6,810 nucleotides of DNA from an uncultured Methylococcaceae bacterium (GCA_903839795.1 CAIMDR010000352.1:1-6810); one strand, 5' to 3'; positions 1 through 6,634 are shown, counted from the stretch's first letter. The notes: generated from the sequence alone by a model not told the origin. Numbers and translations are program-made.

Positions 1-1922
1 CCGGATACCCAATGTTCGGTTTGGCCGACCACGTTACCGTTGGCATCTTTGACTCTCACCGTATAGGCACCCGCTTGCGCAAACGCCACACGGAAACCGC
101 CCTCCTTTACCTCGCCCGTGGCAAGGCTTTGGTCTTCAAGGCGCAGGGTCTCCCAAGATACAACCTGTCCCGGTGCCTTCAGAGTACCCGTTAACGGCAC
201 AGCGTTAAAGTCTATGGCCTCGCCGGGCTTGGAAATATGAACGGCGGCACTAAGTTGGTAAAGTTTATGGTCGCTCTCAATGATGAATTCCTTGACTGCG
301 GTTACCCGATAGGCGGAACTGTCGGCACAGGCCACCCGCAAAATATAATGACTAGGCTCATTGGCTGACGGCAATTCGAATTCCACCACGCCGTTATCAT
401 CGGACACACGATTTTCCAGGGCCAGCTTGACCGGAAAATGGACTTGGGAACCGGTGTAATAATTGGCGTAGCTCTCACCGCCGAGCAGCTTCAGCGCCTG
501 AGCTCGAAGGTTTAGTTCCACGGCGGCACTTTTCACCGGCTCGCCGGTCGGATAGCGCAACTGAATGCGGGCATGAACGGGCTGGCCGGTCTTGTAGTCT
601 CGCTCCCGGGTGGTAATGTCTACGTCGAAATGGGGTTTGGTATAGGCGGCAACGCGAAATGAACCCATGTAAGCCGCGCCCTGATAGCGCAGGTTCAGGG
701 TATAACCGCCAGCCACGGCTTCTTTGGGCAGACGAAAATCGGTGTTGCCACCCTGTTCAGGGGACACTTGAAAATCCTGAGTGACGACCGGCGTACCGTT
801 GGGATCAAGCACCGCGAGAGTGATCGCTCCCGCTGCCAAAGGCGATGATTGGAGCGCGTCACGGAAAGTCCGTCCGACCAGTTTGACGTGAACCCTATCG
901 CCCGGTTGATAAAGGGGGCGATCGGTAAAAGCATAAAGTTTATCGCCTTCGATCTCACTGTCATAGTAGAAATTTTCCGAGATGAACACGCCTTCACGGC
1001 TGTCTTGGCCGATAATGTAGCTACGCTCCGGAACCTTGCGTTGGATCGTCAACAGGCCTCGCTGATCGGTTTCTCCCTCCTGCATCACGCCCACCCCATC
1101 AGAAAAAAGGATATGGGACTGCCCTGAAGGCGTCCCGGTTTTCCGGTCGGCGGTCCATACCAGCAGCTGTTCCTTGGAAACCTTGGCAACCGCGATTACA
1201 TCGGATACGAACACTACTGTCACCGCTCGATGGCCGCCGATGGCGGCTTCCACCAGGTACAGGCCGGGCGGTAGTTTCCCCAAAGGGATTTTCACATCGC
1301 CCGGCTTAGAGCCGGTAAATTCGCTGCTACTGCCCGCCATCTTCACAGCAGCGTCTTTCTGTATGGGTTTCGCACCCCAAATCGGATAGCGGAAACGATC
1401 CACCACCTCAAAGCCGGGCAGAGGTTGGATCTGCGGGTCGTGGCGGAAGATGGTGCGGTAGCTATGCGCGGGAACTTGCTTGAGGGTTGGCAGCGCTGCG
1501 ACCACCTTGGCCCGCGCTTCATTGGAGAAAATGCGCTGCCAAGCCAGTCGGGTTTTCTTGTACCACACGTCGAAGACATAGCTTAAGGCATTCGCAATAC
1601 CTTCTGGATGCGGTTGCACTGCTATCTGGATGCGATGCAGGTTATGTTGGCTTTTCAGGAAGGTCAAAGGGTCAGGTACGCGGTAAATCAGGATGTCCGC
1701 ATCCTCGCTTACGCCCGAAGCGGGTGCCGGCCCGTCCAGTCTGACGACAGCCGTTTCATCCGAGCCGAACGGAGTTTCCGCGACCAGAAAAAAAGTGTCA
1801 CCGGCGGCGCGTTCGTAGCCGCTGGGGTCAATGTCTCCGGCTCGTGCAACTGTGATCAGCGCGACAAGAATGAAAAACGATAAATGCCGGAAAAGTTGGG
1901 ATTGTCGTGTCGCGGTTGCCAC
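1..1922 (-). CDS. yfaS: YfaS-like alpha-2-macroglobulin family protein, N-terminal part (3' end beyond window)
   Basis: This frame is open for 640 codons and leaves the window at the left edge, so only the N-terminal part is present; E. coli YfaS is about 1500 residues. Bacterial alpha-2-macroglobulins are envelope proteins built from macroglobulin (MG) domains and are thought to trap or inhibit attacking proteases. The clearest marker is the MG2-type motif YAFTDRPLYQPGDRV near residues 330-344, followed by beta-rich MG-like sequence with typical PTGEPV and DDNGV turns. The chosen start is GTG at 1922, preceded by GGAAGGA at good spacing. It gives a signal peptide with an Arg-containing start, the core LSFFILVALITV and a probable cleavage site ARA|GD after residue 28. 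No lipobox Cys is present, so it is probably periplasmic rather than a lipoprotein like YfhM. TTG at 1937 is an alternative start. The gene overlaps yfaT by 67 nt. The bait and thioester regions lie outside the window. Confidence 0.93.
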   Translation of the reverse strand, partial: MATATRQSQLFRHLSFFILVALITVARAGDIDPSGYERAAGDTFFLVAETPFGSDETAVVRLDGPAPASGVSEDADILIYRVPDPLTFLKSQHNLHRIQIAVQPHPEGIANALSYVFDVWYKKTRLAWQRIFSNEARAKVVAALPTLKQVPAHSYRTIFRHDPQIQPLPGFEVVDRFRYPIWGAKPIQKDAAVKMAGSSSEFTGSKPGDVKIPLGKLPPGLYLVEAAIGGHRAVTVVFVSDVIAVAKVSKEQLLVWTADRKTGTPSGQSHILFSDGVGVMQEGETDQRGLLTIQRKVPERSYIIGQDSREGVFISENFYYDSEIEGDKLYAFTDRPLYQPGDRVHVKLVGRTFRDALQSSPLAAGAITLAVLDPNGTPVVTQDFQVSPEQGGNTDFRLPKEAVAGGYTLNLRYQGAAYMGSFRVAAYTKPHFDVDITTRERDYKTGQPVHARIQLRYPTGEPVKSAAVELNLRAQALKLLGGESYANYYTGSQVHFPVKLALENRVSDDNGVVEFELPSANEPSHYILRVACADSSAYRVTAVKEFIIESDHKLYQLSAAVHISKPGEAIDFNAVPLTGTLKAPGQVVSWETLRLEDQSLATGEVKEGGFRVAFAQAGAYTVRVKDANGNVVGQTEHWVS

Positions 1923-2482
1923 CTGGTGTCCTTCCAATTCATGAGAGTGTCGAGAGAGATGGCCCTGAGGCCGTTGTCGTGTTCAGCGGTGGTGCCGCGA
2001 TGGTAGGCGATGTAATCCCCCATCCACACCATCAGGTGCTGGCTGTCGCCCTGATCATAAAACAGTAAGTCCCCCGGCAAAGCTTGATTGATCTCCGAGG
2101 ACACGAAAACACTGTTTTCCTGAATCAGGTCGATAGCCGAAGCGTAGGCGCTACGCTGGCCGTCCACTCGCTTCCAGTGGTTGCGCAGCGCATCTTGTTC
2201 GGGTGTCAATTCAACCTCCGGCGGGAGGAAACGATTAGATACGCCGTTGGCCTTGCGCCAGGCCTCGTCATGACTCCTAAGCGCCTCGCTTACAGAGAAT
2301 CTAACCAAACCCGCACAGTCTTGTTGCGCCCAGCGGGGCGTTGGCCCCTGGCGGAGTTGTTCACTGACGATGCGCACCAACCAGGCGCGAAAAGCCTCAG
2401 TCTGCCGAGCGTCCAGTGTCGAATCGGCGTAGACTGCGGCTGCGCTTAGAAACGCCAGCGCTATTAATGTTACTCGGACCAC
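1856..2482 (-). CDS. yfaT: YfaT-like DUF1175 protein with an NlpC/P60-like Cys-His core
   Basis: This is a 208-residue exported protein, close to the length of E. coli YfaT, in the same position between the yfaA and yfaS homologues. The start is GTG at 2482, inside the end of yfaA (13-nt overlap). It gives a short signal peptide (VTLIALAFLSAAAVYA, likely cut before Asp20), so the mature protein should be periplasmic. The mature part carries DCAGLVRF around Cys56, then LPGDLLFY at 135-142, His149 in QHLMVWMGDYIAYH, and His161 twelve residues later. That order and spacing match the catalytic Cys, His and third polar residue of NlpC/P60 cell-wall peptidases. I infer a papain-like fold that may act on peptidoglycan or process a partner such as the macroglobulin; no substrate can be read from the sequence. 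Family assignment is strong; enzymatic activity is uncertain. Confidence 0.92.
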   Translation of the reverse strand: MVRVTLIALAFLSAAAVYADSTLDARQTEAFRAWLVRIVSEQLRQGPTPRWAQQDCAGLVRFSVSEALRSHDEAWRKANGVSNRFLPPEVELTPEQDALRNHWKRVDGQRSAYASAIDLIQENSVFVSSEINQALPGDLLFYDQGDSQHLMVWMGDYIAYHRGTTAEHDNGLRAISLDTLMNWKDTRWQPRHDNPNFSGIYRFSFLSR

Positions 2483-4188
2483 TTAAGCGATTCCCAAGTG
2501 GTTTCCCCGGTGGGGGCAGGAAGGCGCATGATCCGGCTGTCTTTGAGCTTCTCCAGTTCCGGCAGCAGATGCTCGGAAACATTGTTCCGGAATATCGGTT
2601 CCCGCTGATCCGGCAGGCTGTCCAGCACGGCGGTTTCGATCATATCGACGAAACGGTCGGGGTAAATCACTACGGCGGTTTCGGTAGCTTCGGGCAAAGC
2701 ATCGCCCAATGCCGGAAAGCGTCCGTCCAAGACAGCGATGGCGTCATCCACTAGTGTGGCATCCGGCGAAAACAACAGCGTGTCCTTCCATTCCGCCAGG
2801 GCGACGGAAAAATAACGGTTGGAACGCATGTCTTCGCTATGTTCACTTTCTTCGCTAGACCGGTTTCCGTAAGGCGAACTGACTTCACGCCGCCAGACCG
2901 TGCCATCCGGATGCTTGTCCACCGAGATGTCGAAAGGCGGATGATAAACGACGACAGTATCATCTACGGCCTCGTCTTTTTCGGTCAGTTTGATCAGCTT
3001 GGTCAAGGGCTGTGCGGGTTGCCTCGTACCGGCTTCATGGGCACCAATAGCGGTGCTGAACAAGCTTTGCAAGGCCGTGTTCAAGCTTGCGTCGGTATTT
3101 TTTCGGATCGCCACCAGGGGGGTATAGAGATTGGCCTTGTCGTACCAACATACGACGGCGGGCGGTTCGAGAGCGTCCGCCAAGCGCTCGGCATCGCTTG
3201 AAGATATGACTTTAGACAGGAGCGAGGCCATCCGATCCGGATCGATAGGAACCGCCACGCATAAGGCCGGATAATCAGGCACGGTGCCCCACACACGCGA
3301 AGCCGAGGGGAAGCGAGCAGATACCAAAACCTCCGCCGTCCAGCTGCTGGCGTCGTAACCAAAGCGCAGTGCTCGTAACGCCGGGAACAGTGCTTGGTAG
3401 CCCAGACTAAGATAATTAGCAGACACCACGAGAGTGTGAATATTGGGCTGGGCGTCCAATTGAAAGCCTTTCACCCAGAGATCCGCAGGGTTTTTCTCGG
3501 CAAGCAGACTGTTAATTTGATCTTTTTCCTTTGCGCCGGTCTGCAACAAAATTCCAGAATCGGAAAATACCAGTAGTTGATCGCCAACGCTCGCAAAATA
3601 AAGCGTCAAGTTTGAACCATGGTGTAACTCGAATACCGGCGGGTTGCCTTGACTGGGCAGTGCGCCGACAATGTGTAATTGGCTATCGGTCAGCGCGGCT
3701 TTGGCCAAGGTTTCCAGAATGGGTATTAAGCCATCGCGGCGGATAATCATCAACCACCGACCAAGTCGACCGTCGCTGCTTTTCCAAAAAGCAATCTGGG
3801 CCGGTCGGTCAAGAATCGAGGCGATAAAACGGTCGCTTAAATCGAGCGCATGTTCGAAACTAATCCGACGCAAGGCACCTTCCAACCCCAGTCGTCCTTC
3901 ATCTTCTTGGTAATAAAAAAACAGGTTTTCCGTAGCCACATCACGCAGCACCGGAGCTTTAAGCAGGTCTTTCGGAAGCCTGGACAAACGTTGAGTTTTA
4001 AAAAAAGCGTCCGGACTCAGCAGGCTCACCCCAACCGCGAGCCTCGGTTCACTCTTTGTCCGCGAGTACCCATGATATATACCCATCCCAACGGCCACGA
4101 AAAACGCCAGGCCAATGACGGCCAGCACTGGATAGAACCATTTGCAATTCGCGGGAAACGCTAATTCGGGTTTACGCAAAAGAGTCAA
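2470..4188 (-). CDS. yfaA: YfaA-like DUF2138 protein, membrane-anchored
   Basis: This 572-residue protein is close in length to E. coli YfaA (about 560) and is the first gene of the yfaA-yfaT-yfaS block. Residues 17-41 form one hydrophobic segment (WFYPVLAVIGLAFFVAVGMG) after a short basic start, consistent with a signal anchor that places the rest in the periplasm. The remainder is mixed alpha/beta with no recognisable catalytic motif. The family-typical C-terminal stretch reads LLFSPDATLVDDAIAVLDGRFPAL, split here as LLFSPDATLVDD then AIAVLDGRFPAL. A short acidic insertion (SSEESEHSED) lies before it. No ATG is available: the frame opens after a TAA about 40 nt upstream, and the best start is TTG at 4188, with a G-run 9 nt before it; TTG at 4179 is possible. 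DUF2138 has no established function. Conserved linkage suggests it works with the macroglobulin, but this is inference. Confidence 0.9.
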   Translation of the reverse strand: MTLLRKPELAFPANCKWFYPVLAVIGLAFFVAVGMGIYHGYSRTKSEPRLAVGVSLLSPDAFFKTQRLSRLPKDLLKAPVLRDVATENLFFYYQEDEGRLGLEGALRRISFEHALDLSDRFIASILDRPAQIAFWKSSDGRLGRWLMIIRRDGLIPILETLAKAALTDSQLHIVGALPSQGNPPVFELHHGSNLTLYFASVGDQLLVFSDSGILLQTGAKEKDQINSLLAEKNPADLWVKGFQLDAQPNIHTLVVSANYLSLGYQALFPALRALRFGYDASSWTAEVLVSARFPSASRVWGTVPDYPALCVAVPIDPDRMASLLSKVISSSDAERLADALEPPAVVCWYDKANLYTPLVAIRKNTDASLNTALQSLFSTAIGAHEAGTRQPAQPLTKLIKLTEKDEAVDDTVVVYHPPFDISVDKHPDGTVWRREVSSPYGNRSSEESEHSEDMRSNRYFSVALAEWKDTLLFSPDATLVDDAIAVLDGRFPALGDALPEATETAVVIYPDRFVDMIETAVLDSLPDQREPIFRNNVSEHLLPELEKLKDSRIMRLPAPTGETTWESLKWSE

Positions 4189-4240
4189 GAAATGAGGCCC
4201 CCATAGGTGCGAACATTAAAAGATGTGTGTTGTTATCAAA

Positions 4241-4246
4241 TTTATA
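4241..4246 (-). promoter_or_regulatory. Possible -10 element for the yfaA-yfaT-yfaS block
   Basis: On the minus strand this reads TATAAA, five of six matches to the sigma-70 -10 consensus, about 55 nt upstream of the yfaA start. No convincing -35 hexamer lies 16-18 nt further upstream. A second possibility, TTGATA at 4239-4234 with TAATGT at 4218-4213, has a 15-nt spacer and a poor -10. Either is weak, and the block could instead be read through from the genes to the right. Confidence 0.22.
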
Positions 4247-4262
4247 AGTAAATTTAGTACTC

Positions 4263-4316
4263 AGTCTTCGGTGTAATTATTCAGCCCCCCTATTTTTCAG
4301 AAGGGAGATGAAGACT
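4263..4316 (-). repeat. Nested inverted repeat, possible RNA structure in the yfaA upstream region
   Basis: The outer arms AGTCTTC (4263-4269) and GAAGACT (4310-4316) are a perfect 7-bp inverted repeat. Inside, CCCCCCT (4285-4291) faces AAGGGAG (4301-4307) across a 9-nt loop. Read as minus-strand RNA, the inner arms are CUCCCUU and AGGGGGG and pair over all seven positions with two G-U wobbles. Read as plus-strand RNA, those two positions become C-A mismatches, so the minus-strand transcript folds better. No U-tract follows on the minus strand, so a standard terminator is unlikely. It may be a leader structure, a protein-binding site or a trace of an insertion. Confidence 0.4.
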
Positions 4317-4364
4317 TACCATTTTTTTATTCTCATTGGTTGTTTTTTAAAGTTAAGAGTAAAG

Positions 4365-4559
4365 TTAGAGAAGGGTAGTTAAAATATTACCTTCACCTAT
4401 AAAAGTGCCATTTGAATCTCTCGTATAATTAGAATTTGAGTCGTAATATCCTAATAAATTACCATGAGAATCTCTTAAAGTTTGTTTTCCGTTAGAATCT
4501 GTCTCAATATAACCAATTGTATTGCCATTGGCATCTCTTAAGGTTTTCTGTGTACTCAT
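4365..4559 (-). CDS. Small 64-residue TLRD-NG-GY repeat protein
   Basis: The protein consists almost entirely of about three degenerate repeats: residues 6-26 (TLRDANGNTIGYIETDSNG), 27-45 (TLRDSHGNLLGYYDSNSN) and 46-64 (TRDSNGTFIGEGNILTTLL). Each has a (T)LRD strand, an NG or HG turn, and an I/L-G-Y/E strand, a pattern expected of a small repetitive beta structure. It resembles beta-flower type repeat proteins (strand, D-x-x-G turn, GY strand), though I cannot confirm membership. It has no signal peptide or membrane segment, so it is probably cytoplasmic. I chose ATG at 4559 because AGGTGAG sits just upstream (4570-4564); a GTG at 4568 lies inside that ribosome binding site. It starts 33 nt after the 424-residue membrane protein gene, so the two are probably co-transcribed. 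Function unknown. Confidence 0.8.
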   Translation of the reverse strand: MSTQKTLRDANGNTIGYIETDSNGKQTLRDSHGNLLGYYDSNSNYTRDSNGTFIGEGNILTTLL

Positions 4560-4563
4560 ATTA

Positions 4564-4570
4564 CTCACCT
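4564..4570 (-). promoter_or_regulatory. Strong ribosome binding site that sets the small repeat-protein start
   Basis: The minus strand reads AGGTGAG four bases before ATG at 4559. This supports the ATG over the GTG at 4568, which falls within the Shine-Dalgarno sequence. It also suggests the small protein is efficiently translated from the shared transcript. Confidence 0.7.
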
Positions 4571-4592
4571 TTTTCTTTTTTTCTGAAACCAG

Positions 4593-5867
4593 CTATTTCA
4601 TTTTTGAAAAAGTATATTCCATAGGCTTACCATATAAAGGGGTGTCTTTTTTAGTGCCAAATTCTACTTTCCCTTTGTTCATCATGATAATAGATTTTAA
4701 ACCATTGCTTATTTTGGAACCAACAGCAAATTGCCCTGACTCTTCTAAAAATGTCTGGTTTGTTTCGTATGCGGTAGGTCTATTCCCAGATACAATAAGA
4801 TATGTAGAGCAACCACCCGAACCACACCATCCAGACGATTGCATTACAACAACCAAATCGTCAATTTGATCGCTATTAAAATCAGCATATCCTACAATAA
4901 TTTCATTCTTGCCAGTAGCAACTTGTTCTTTTCCAAGGACTTTAATTATCATTGCTTTTTCAGTCGCAGATGCCGCACGCATAGTTACTTGTTTAAACTG
5001 TTGATTGGGTGCTGTACCAGTATTTGTTTGTTGTGCTTGCGTAGTTTTGGGCGCACTGGCAACGCTTTTATACTTGACATTATCGATAACCAATCCGTCT
5101 GGTAATATTTCAATTTTTCTCCAAGTATTATTTACACTAAAATCTGATTCCCATTCTTTACCATCGTATTTTCTATGGAAATATGCCTTATGCATTTTAG
5201 GACTCCAGCAACCTTTTACGGTTGTTGCATGGGTAGCATCTACACTAAATGCATCAGTCGGATTTTTTAGGCGATTTAATGGTATCGCTGAAGTTATTTT
5301 AAATTGATATCCTTTAGTTACTAATGCTACATCCTCACAAGGAATGTCTGTAGCAACCAGTCTTATACCGTATTCATTAAATTTGTCCCACATAACCGTT
5401 TTTGATGGAGCAGTAGGGTCAATAGGAGGTATGTAAGTCGGTTGTTCTTGTTCTTGTTTTTCTGATTCATTTTGTTTATCTATTTCTTTTTGTTGTGTAT
5501 CGGGTTTTGCTTCGACTTGACTGCTATCCATTTTTGGATGATCCTGTGCAAGTTTTACATCCTGAGTTACGGGAGCCGTAGAGTTAGAAATTTGCCCTAT
5601 GTACCCGATGATCAGGAATGCAAGTATCAAGAACATAATGACGGTAAATAATTTTCTGGGTGGCGCTCTGTACCGAACTCCTAAATAGGTGGGATCTCTT
5701 GCAGCACAAAGTGCTGCTATTATTCCTATTACTGGAGTGAAAAAACATCCTAAGAAAAAAAATCCTAAAAAAGACCTTCCCTTACTCACTGCGATGAAGC
5801 CTGGTAGAAAGCAAAATAGCATGTAGATAACGATCAGGATTTCAATTCCCTCATATATTGTGTCCAT
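4593..5867 (-). CDS. Uncharacterised membrane protein with three N-terminal membrane segments and a periplasmic-type C-terminal region
   Basis: This 424-residue protein is not recognised as a named family. Hydrophobic segments lie at about residues 8-27, 33-53 and 73-91. The second follows KGRSF and resembles the GRSF-x-GWFFLG hairpin common in small bacterial membrane proteins. The basic loop at 57-72 should be cytoplasmic, which puts the rest outside. A Glu/Gln/Lys-rich linker (about 117-142) leads to a first domain with Cys177 and Cys220. A Thr/Gln-rich spacer (about 270-292) follows, then a C-terminal domain with the FG-GAP-like loop DFNSDQIDD (329-337), which fits a calcium site, and the cysteine pair WCGSGGC (347-353). 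The paired cysteines fit an oxidising compartment. ATG at 5867 has AAGGA 9 nt upstream. The layout suggests an envelope sensor or anchor, but this is inference. Confidence 0.85.
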   Translation of the reverse strand: MDTIYEGIEILIVIYMLFCFLPGFIAVSKGRSFLGFFFLGCFFTPVIGIIAALCAARDPTYLGVRYRAPPRKLFTVIMFLILAFLIIGYIGQISNSTAPVTQDVKLAQDHPKMDSSQVEAKPDTQQKEIDKQNESEKQEQEQPTYIPPIDPTAPSKTVMWDKFNEYGIRLVATDIPCEDVALVTKGYQFKITSAIPLNRLKNPTDAFSVDATHATTVKGCWSPKMHKAYFHRKYDGKEWESDFSVNNTWRKIEILPDGLVIDNVKYKSVASAPKTTQAQQTNTGTAPNQQFKQVTMRAASATEKAMIIKVLGKEQVATGKNEIIVGYADFNSDQIDDLVVVMQSSGWCGSGGCSTYLIVSGNRPTAYETNQTFLEESGQFAVGSKISNGLKSIIMMNKGKVEFGTKKDTPLYGKPMEYTFSKMK

Positions 5868-5909
5868 TTCATTTATTCCTTAGTAAGTAGCCAAGATGTA
5901 GTGTAGTTA

Positions 5910-5962
5910 AATCGAGATAATCGGAGATAATAAATCCTTGATTCCACTTTGCTTAATCGAGA
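5910..5962 (+). repeat. Repeated ATCGAGA elements around the candidate promoter
   Basis: ATCGAGATA (5911-5919) is followed directly by ATCGGAGATA (5920-5929). The core AATCGAGA at 5910-5917 recurs exactly at 5955-5962. The tandem pair overlaps the candidate -10 and the third copy overlaps the candidate -35. This arrangement would suit operator sites for a regulator, but the repeats are short and the DNA is AT-rich. Confidence 0.4.
5927..5956 (-). promoter_or_regulatory. Candidate promoter for the 424-residue membrane protein and small repeat-protein pair
   Basis: On the minus strand, TATTAT at 5932-5927 matches five of six -10 positions, and TTAAGC at 5956-5951 is a weak -35 (three of six) with an 18-nt spacer. 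Transcription would start near 5920 and leave a leader of about 50 nt before ATG at 5867. It is the best candidate in the gap but not a strong one. Confidence 0.3.
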
Positions 5963-6043
5963 CTACTTGCTTATTTAATAGAAAATATTTTTTGGTATGG
6001 GGGTATTAAGTACGCTTACAAGGCTTTTTATAAAAAATCCAAG

Positions 6044-6634
6044 TTATTTCAATGACTCTTTATGCTCACTACAAAAAACAATATATTTTGTATTAGTATC
6101 TATTTCTTCTTGTTTAGATGTAACCGTCAGGCGAGTCCCTATTAAGAATGAAAAAAATGCAATTGATAAATATACGTCAGGTATTATCCTTGTTTCATAA
6201 TAATTAAGAGAGCTTATCGCTAACCATAAAAGACTTGAAATATTAAATAACGTACTGGCGACATTCATTAATACCCATCGAGAGTGACTGAAAGATATTT
6301 CACCACCATTTTTTATATCAAGTTGAAATGCTTTTGAAAAATAAGCTGAAAAATATTTTTCTTCTATTCCTAGTACGCGTGATATTTCTTCTTTGAATTC
6401 TTTTTTTCTTTTTCCATACCCTAAAGAAAATTGATATACTTTCATTGCGTCTAATAGGAAACCTATAACAAATCCAAAAATAACAGCCCCTGTTATACCT
6501 CCCATACTTTCAAAAAATTTTAGATAATCTGGATTGAATACAGCTAAGGGAATGATAAAAAATAGAATCACTGCAATTAACCCTGTTAAACCATAACGCA
6601 ATGCTTGTGGTAATGATAAGTTGTCGAATTTCAT
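6044..6634 (-). CDS. Uncharacterised four-segment inner-membrane protein
   Basis: I do not recognise the family of this 196-residue protein. Hydrophobic segments lie near residues 16-33, 47-64, 121-143 and 150-166. Between the second and third is a charged region of about 55 residues starting with YGKRKKEFKEE, which should face the cytoplasm and is probably helical. The C-terminal 30 residues (SKQEEIDTNTKY onward) are also polar. There is no signal peptide and no catalytic motif. The start is ATG at 6634, preceded by AGAGG about 5 nt upstream. It begins 38 nt after the stop of the partial gene at the right edge, so the two may share a transcript. Base use is very AT-rich, unlike the yfa block. 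A transporter is unlikely at this size; a small membrane effector, immunity protein or regulatory partner is possible, but this is speculation. Confidence 0.85.
   Translation of the reverse strand: MKFDNLSLPQALRYGLTGLIAVILFFIIPLAVFNPDYLKFFESMGGITGAVIFGFVIGFLLDAMKVYQFSLGYGKRKKEFKEEISRVLGIEEKYFSAYFSKAFQLDIKNGGEISFSHSRWVLMNVASTLFNISSLLWLAISSLNYYETRIIPDVYLSIAFFSFLIGTRLTVTSKQEEIDTNTKYIVFCSEHKESLK

Larger units (their letters stand above)
4189..4364. other. Non-coding AT-rich junction between the accessory genes and the yfa block
   Basis: This 176-bp gap separates the end of the small repeat-protein gene from yfaA. I find no open frame with a ribosome binding site in it. It holds the nested inverted repeat at 4263-4316 and a TATAAA box at 4241-4246. 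Base composition changes sharply at its left end: yfaA is GC-balanced, while everything from about 4200 rightward is AT-rich. Confidence 0.6.
5868..6043. other. Non-coding AT-rich gap upstream of the 424-residue membrane protein gene
   Basis: No gene is supported in these 176 bases. They contain a candidate minus-strand promoter, three ATCGAGA-like repeats and an AT-rich near-palindrome at 6022-6040 just past the stop of the next gene. The gap is long enough to separate the 424-residue and small-repeat pair into its own transcription unit. Confidence 0.55.

Noticed and set aside
849..1127. Plus-strand open frame of 92 codons
   Set aside because: It lies antisense to the macroglobulin gene, within its MG2 region, whose frame shows clear family motifs. 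It is a shadow.
1174..1883. Several overlapping plus- and minus-strand frames of 71-91 codons
   Set aside because: All fall inside the macroglobulin coding frame and show no family signal or ribosome binding site.
2084..2754. Plus-strand frames of 121 and 112 codons
   Set aside because: They are antisense to yfaT and yfaA, which have recognised family content.
4285..4330. Hairpin followed by a T-run on the plus strand, read as a plus-direction terminator
   Set aside because: The inner stem has two C-A mismatches in that direction, the T-run begins several bases after the outer arm, and no plus-strand gene ends there.
4522..5307. Plus-strand frames of 115, 88 and 100 codons in the AT-rich part
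   Set aside because: They are antisense to the 424-residue membrane protein gene, which has a ribosome binding site, membrane segments and domain-like structure. The antisense hydrophobicity is a by-product.
5834..5872. 12-codon frame (ATG at 5872) with better spacing to AAGGA than the 424-residue gene start
   Set aside because: It could be a leader peptide, but such a short frame arises easily by chance and its sequence shows no attenuation-type codon run.
6022..6040. Near-palindrome GGCTTTTTATAAAAAATCC just past the stop of the 196-residue gene
   Set aside because: The stem is nearly all A-T with a mismatch near the closing G-C pairs, and no U-tract follows on the minus strand, so it is not a convincing terminator.
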